Origin: Gyrodactylus bullatarudis | Taxonomy: Eukaryota; Platyhelminthes; Monogenea; Gyrodactylidea; Gyrodactylidae | Direction of reading: 5' to 3' | NCBI GenBank assembly: GCA_012064415.1 | Contig: SSNU01000115.1 | Span: 204,212 to 268,211, forward strand | DNA: 64,000 bases | Shown here: in pieces, positions 41,001 to 47,000 of the stretch | How the letters are laid out: each line of letters begins with the position of its first letter | How positions within the stretch are numbered: position 1 is the first letter of the stretch | Notes under the pieces: generated by a model | Databases searched by the model: none | What the model saw: the letters and a program-made list of their open reading frames with translations, nothing else | Told to the model about the DNA's origin: nothing | Made by a program: the position numbers and the translations under genes

Positions 41001-44000
41001 AGACCAGTCATTTATATTTTTGGTCCTTAATAATAGTGTTTAATAACTTGAATCTCCGAAAAAAAACTTTTTAATAAAAATTAATCAAATCAGCCTTGTA
41101 GTGTCATTCATTTATTTGATAAAATGTCAAGCATTGAAATCATTTTTTCTTCAACTCAGTTCTAATTTATTATTGCCTCTTCTTCGTCTTCTCAAATTGA
41201 ATAAATTATTCATTTGAAGACTGAATATTTTTCGATTCATTTCAAGTCATTGATCATTATCGATTTCTACGAAAAAAAATCTTATATACAAAACTGTAAC
41301 ATTTTTTGATAGATACTCAATGAGCATTCTATTTAATACTTTAGGTCGCCGAAGAAAGGACGCTAAGGAGGTTGCCATAAAAGTCATTGATAAACTCAGA
41401 TTTCCTGAGAAAGAGGAAGCACAACTGAAGAATGAAGTTTCCATACTCCAGGTAATCATTTGAATGTAACAAAATTTTGAATCAATTCTTTCTAGCCTTT
41501 GGCTAGATGAATTAATTTACCATCTAATCATGAACTTTTGATTTGAGTATTGAATCGATTAGCCTATTTTATCCAAAGGATAATTTTGGAACTCATAAAC
41601 TCATTGAATCATCAGTTATTTAAACCTCAAGAAACTCAAATGTTATTTTTTAAATAAAGTTTACTATTGAACCAGAAATTAAAAAAACCAAAATTGATGC
41701 GGGGTGAAAACAAACGCAATGAAGCTCATTAATGATACATGTATCTTATAATGAATGAATGGGCTATTTTGAATTTACAATAGAAGGCATTAGAGCTGCC
41801 ACACATTTATAATTTTCTATATATCACTGCTACTTGAGAACTTGAAAATACTTTGATACTTCAGTACCGAATGTTTTGATTCAGAAGATTCCATTTAGGA
41901 TATTATTATCGAAATTTTAACTTTACTACAGACTCGGACGAAAATTTCCAAAATTACTAAAATAGCCTATCGATATGACAGAGTTAATCTTAATGTATTT
42001 TAACATTATTCTAAAAAATATCTCTTTATGCTCTCTTTATGAAAATTTTCGGTTAAAATTTTTTTGATCGATCATGAAAAATAAGTGAAATTTAATTTTT
42101 AATAATTCTGAAAACAGTTTAATTAAAATTGTTGCAAATTTTCGAGAAGAAATAGTGTGAATTCGAGTTAAATTCATCATAATTATTAATTTTGTTATAA
42201 TAAAAAATAAAAAGATGTTTTTTATTTGAAAATATTCACAATTTTGTTTTTTTCATTTTCTCATTTAGCTGATTTTCAAATATGAGTATTCCTTTTTAAC
42301 CAGATTAGTCTTAATTAGAAATTTTTTATTAGAACCTACATCATCCGAGTGTTGTTAACCTTGAAAGGATGTTCGACACGTCAGAAAAGGTTTTTGTCAT
42401 TATGGAAAAAATGCAAACTGATATGCTAGAAATGATCCTCGGCTCGAAAAATGGAAGATTAACTGAACGAGAGACACGTTATTTAACGTCACAAATCCTC
42501 ATTGCGCTTAGGTATCTTCATTTACGCTCAATTGTACATTGCGATTTGAAGCCAGAGAATGTTTTGTTGACGTGTCCAATTGGTCAGTTAAGACATGTCT
42601 CGTCATCTTCATCAAATTCAGATAACTCACCTTTCGAGAGTCGTTTTCCACAGGCAAAACTATGTGACTTTGGCTTTGCAAGAATTATAGGTGAAAAAGG
42701 TTTCAGGAGAAGTCTTGTTGGAACTCCAGCCTATCTAGCACCTGAAGTTATCAAGGACAAAGGTTATAACCGAGCTATTGATATGTGGTCCGTTGGTGTT
42801 ATAATCTATGTTAGGTGAGTTTTCAAATTAAATACTGTATATACTTAAATCAAAAAAACTTTTATGAAAAACATGAGATATTATATACTTTTTATCTGAA
42901 TTAGTAGAAATATTCATTTCTTAGAGGATTTTGAAGACGAGTGAATAATGAGTAATAAAGCTTTTATTTCACCGGTTCTATATATACTTTTTAATTGGCA
43001 AAAAATTTCCCCCTTTCCTAAACTGTGAGTTGAAAAATGACAAAGCGATCAAAAGTTATTTTCCAGGATCACAATTGGATATGGAAACTGATTGTTACCA
43101 GATCTTGGATCATCCTTGTTTATAAATTTTCATGTCAAAATGGTTTTATTTCTTATGATCTCATCGAGCATATTTATTTTTCATGTCTGATCTCAAAAAT
43201 AACTTTTGCACACTTTGAAATTTACATAATTTTTCATTTCAAAGTTCAAAAAATGGGAATTTTTAAATTTTGATTCGGATTTAAAAAAACATCTTTAAAT
43301 TTATGAATTTTAAATGAAAAAAATATCTCTACTCCTACTCTTGATTTTGCTAATATCCCTTTTAATAATAAACTATTTTGGAGAAAAATTAATTCAATTC
43401 GAATAAATATTCACTCTTTTTTTGTTAGACAAAATCTTATATTGAATAATGAAAAAAATTAAATAATGTACACAAAATAAATATAAATAAATCTGATAAA
43501 TAGCATGAAATAATTTTGATCTTGTGGATTTATAATGTTTTAAATAGAATGTCAATGAAAATAGAACTACATTTTTATCAAGGAAAAGTAAAATTGATCA
43601 ACAATGATTATTGAAAAATCTATGCCTAATATTGAGTAATTGAAATTTTATTTTGTTGAATAGCTCCACTCCAAAATGTATAACTTAAGAGAATGTTACA
43701 TAAATATTTTTTATCCTTAGTCTAAGCGGTACATTCCCTTTCAATGAAGATGAGGAGATCACAGATCAGATTAATAACGCAGCATTCATGTTCCCTGCCA
43801 AACCATGGAAGGAAATTTCAGAAGATGGTAAATTTTTCTTCTTGATATTTTCCCATGACATTAGAAATAACTCTTATCTCAATCATCTTCTAGCTATAAA
43901 CCTGATAAGCAATCTATTGCAAGTGAAGATGAAGAAGCGTTATTCTGTTGCAAAGAGTCTTAATCATGAATGGATGCAAGTAAGTTTGACATCAACAATA

Positions 44001-47000
44001 AATTAAACCTTTTTCTACATTGATCGATTCTTGAAAACTCATTCAAATGAAATTAATATTATGACTCATTCCTTCATATTTATTTTATTTTTTCCGAAGG
44101 ACATACAAATATTTTTTATTTTTTCGAAAAGAAACTAGATTTATCAATAAAGTGGCGTACTAACTATGAAATACAATTTCGTGTTTAAAGTATTTTTGGT
44201 TTGAATATCTTTAATTTTTTTATAGGGGTATTTGCAAAACTAAAGCTAGTTTACAAAATCTCAATATTTTTCTCCGGATTCTCAGTAAAAAAAAATTTTT
44301 TTGAATACTTAAACGGAATGAACTAATAAGATGTAGATATTCGAAAAAATTCCGAAAAAAATTCAGTTTGACCAAAATTAGGCCGTTTTTCGAATTTTAA
44401 GAATGTACCAAATTTCCACTATTGCAACTTTTGAACCCAAAGTTTTTATCGATTTCGATGATTCGAAGCAGTTAAGCACTGATATTTGGGATCAACATTG
44501 AACGAAGAATTCGAATTTGGCCATAGAGGTAGCGAAGATCTTACTGCTTCAGAGAAAAACTTCCAAATTTTGGATAATTTGCCTTCATGATAATCGAAAA
44601 CTTCAAATGGTTCGATTTCCCTCAGTAATGACGAATTCAAATTTTTCGTTCAATGTTGATCCCAAATATCATCACTTAACTGCTTCGAATCATCGAAATC
44701 GATAAAAACTTTGGGTTCAAAAGTTGCAATAGTGGAAATTTGGTACATTCTTGAAATTCGAAAAACGGCCTAATTTTGGTCAAACTGAATTTTTTAAAAT
44801 TTTTTTCGAATATCCACATCTTATAAGCTCATTCCGTTTCAGAATTCAAAAAAATTATCTTTTATCGTGAATCCGGAGAAAAATATTGAGCTTTTTGTAA
44901 CAATGGTAAATTCTCATCTTCATGTCAATTATGTTTTTATTCGAAATCAGCTCAATAAGATGTAAATTTTATCTGCGTACGAATATCTTTTCCTGAATTA
45001 ATAAAATTAAACTGTAATTTTTGCATCTGAAGCGTTTGGTCGACTCAATAACAAAATAAAATTCTATCTAAAATACACTAACTGACTAGAATTACTATTT
45101 GGTTACATTCTAAGATAAAATTTGTTCTTCTAGCATGTAGTTAAGAATAGTTAAAGCCCTTTAAAGAAAATACTCAAAAAACCTGTAACAACCAATGGCG
45201 ACTGTAAAAAGATTTGACGAAAAAACGAATACCCCCATGAGAATCAGCATGAAAAACTGAACAAAATTTCAAAAATTCAGCCTGGTTTTAAAGATTAAGT
45301 TATTTTTTATTGCTCAGTGTATTTAATTGGAAATGTCAAAAGATAAAATCTGTTGCCTCTGCGAGAGAAGAAGACCATAGAAAAATTCCAGAAATCTATT
45401 ATTCTCTCAAGATAACGATGTGAAGAAATTTTTTTTATCGATTTCGATGATTCGAAGCAGTTAAGCACTGATATTTGGGATCAACATTGAACGAAGAATT
45501 CGAATTTGGCCATAGAGGTAGCGAAGATCTTACTGCTTCAGAGAAAAACTTCCAAATTTTGGATAATTTGCCTTCATGATAATCGAAAACTTCAAATGGT
45601 TCGATTTCCCACAATAATGACGAAGTTTAGTAAACTTCTGCAAGTGAATTCAAATTTTTCGTTCAATGTTGATCCCAAATATCATCACTTAACTGCTTCG
45701 AATCATCGAAATCGATAAAAACTTTGGGTTCAAAAGTTGCAATAGTGGAAATTTGGTACATTCTTGAAATTCGAAAAACGGCCTAATTTTGGTCAAACTG
45801 AATTTTTTAAAATTTTTTTCGAATATCCACATCTTATAAGCTCATTCCGTTTCAGAATTCAAAAAAATTATCTTTTATCGTGAATCCGGAGAAAAATATT
45901 GAGCTTTTTGTAACAATGGTAAATTCTCATCTTCATGTCAACTAGGTTTAGTATGTCTAAGGGTGTTTATTTAGAATTAGTATGTTTTTAAATTGAAAAA
46001 TCAAATCTAGTATGTCTTTTTACGTAAGTGCATATAAGTAATTTCAGATTGAGCATTTCCCTGAGTTTTTGTTTTCAAATTTAGTATGTTTTGCTCAAAA
46101 TTAGTATGGATTACTAGATTTTATTCATAAATAATTTGTTTTGTTTTCATTTTTCTACTGTGTTCTTACTTTAACAGCGTTTTTTCCCTTTGGTTTTAGG
46201 AAATCGTAAAAGGAATTTAGTATTTGAAACCAAGATTTCTATAACAAAGAGTTAGGAAATATAAACTAATCCAAATTTTTCTTAGATATTTCTGCTATAT
46301 AATCATGGGCCTCTTCATTAATTTCTTCACTTCGTCCAATGATTTTAACATAAATAGAGATGATGTAAATAATATTTCCCATACTTTTCATACTCATTTG
46401 GTAGAAGGTAAAAAGCCAAGAGGTTTATTTGAATATTCCCATCAATTCCAGACGCCCTTAGTAGCCTTTCATATTTGTTCTTTATTTACCAACTGGTAGT
46501 CCATGGTTGAATGTTGAACCCTTTTTCAAAATTTCCAAAAATTTACTTTTTAAAGATTATACAAAAATTCTCAAAATCTGCTAAATTTAAATTAAAAGCT
46601 TATAAATCCCTGATTTTAAGCCAATTTTATTATCTACCTTTACTACCTCACCTAAATAATTATAAATACTAATTAGTGATTGAAAAAAATTCAATATCAG
46701 TTCTTACACACAATGTATCCAAATTTTGATTCCTATTATTCACCTATCTCTATCTCCGGACACCAACCTTTTTGGATCCTTACATTGGATCTTAGACTGA
46801 TTACGAAGATACAAATAATAATTTATGAAGTCTTGAGTGGAAGTAAATTTTCGTAAATTTGATTAGGCTTAAATGTTGTGCGATTATTCTGAACTAAATT
46901 TACCTCCATGATTTTAGATTAACTGATTAACTTGAAGAAATATTTGAAATTCTTATTATTTCAAACAAACCTAAAATTTTAATTCTTCGAAACTTTTATA

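Noticed and set aside
40736..41011. 91-residue hydrophobic minus-strand frame in a PKD intron
   Set aside because: AT-rich sequence readily gives hydrophobic frames. No recognisable family motif, no splice partners on the minus strand, and no neighbouring exons were found.
42935..42985. Possible further hammerhead relic (AATAAAGCTTTTATTTCACC), with a relative near 7690-7740
   Set aside because: It shares only the AT hairpin with the 52239 family; no CTGA..GA core is present.
44446..45718. Similar 62-70 residue frames at 44446, 44517 and 45506
   Set aside because: By-products of the internal palindrome and its duplication in the element at 44243-45948.
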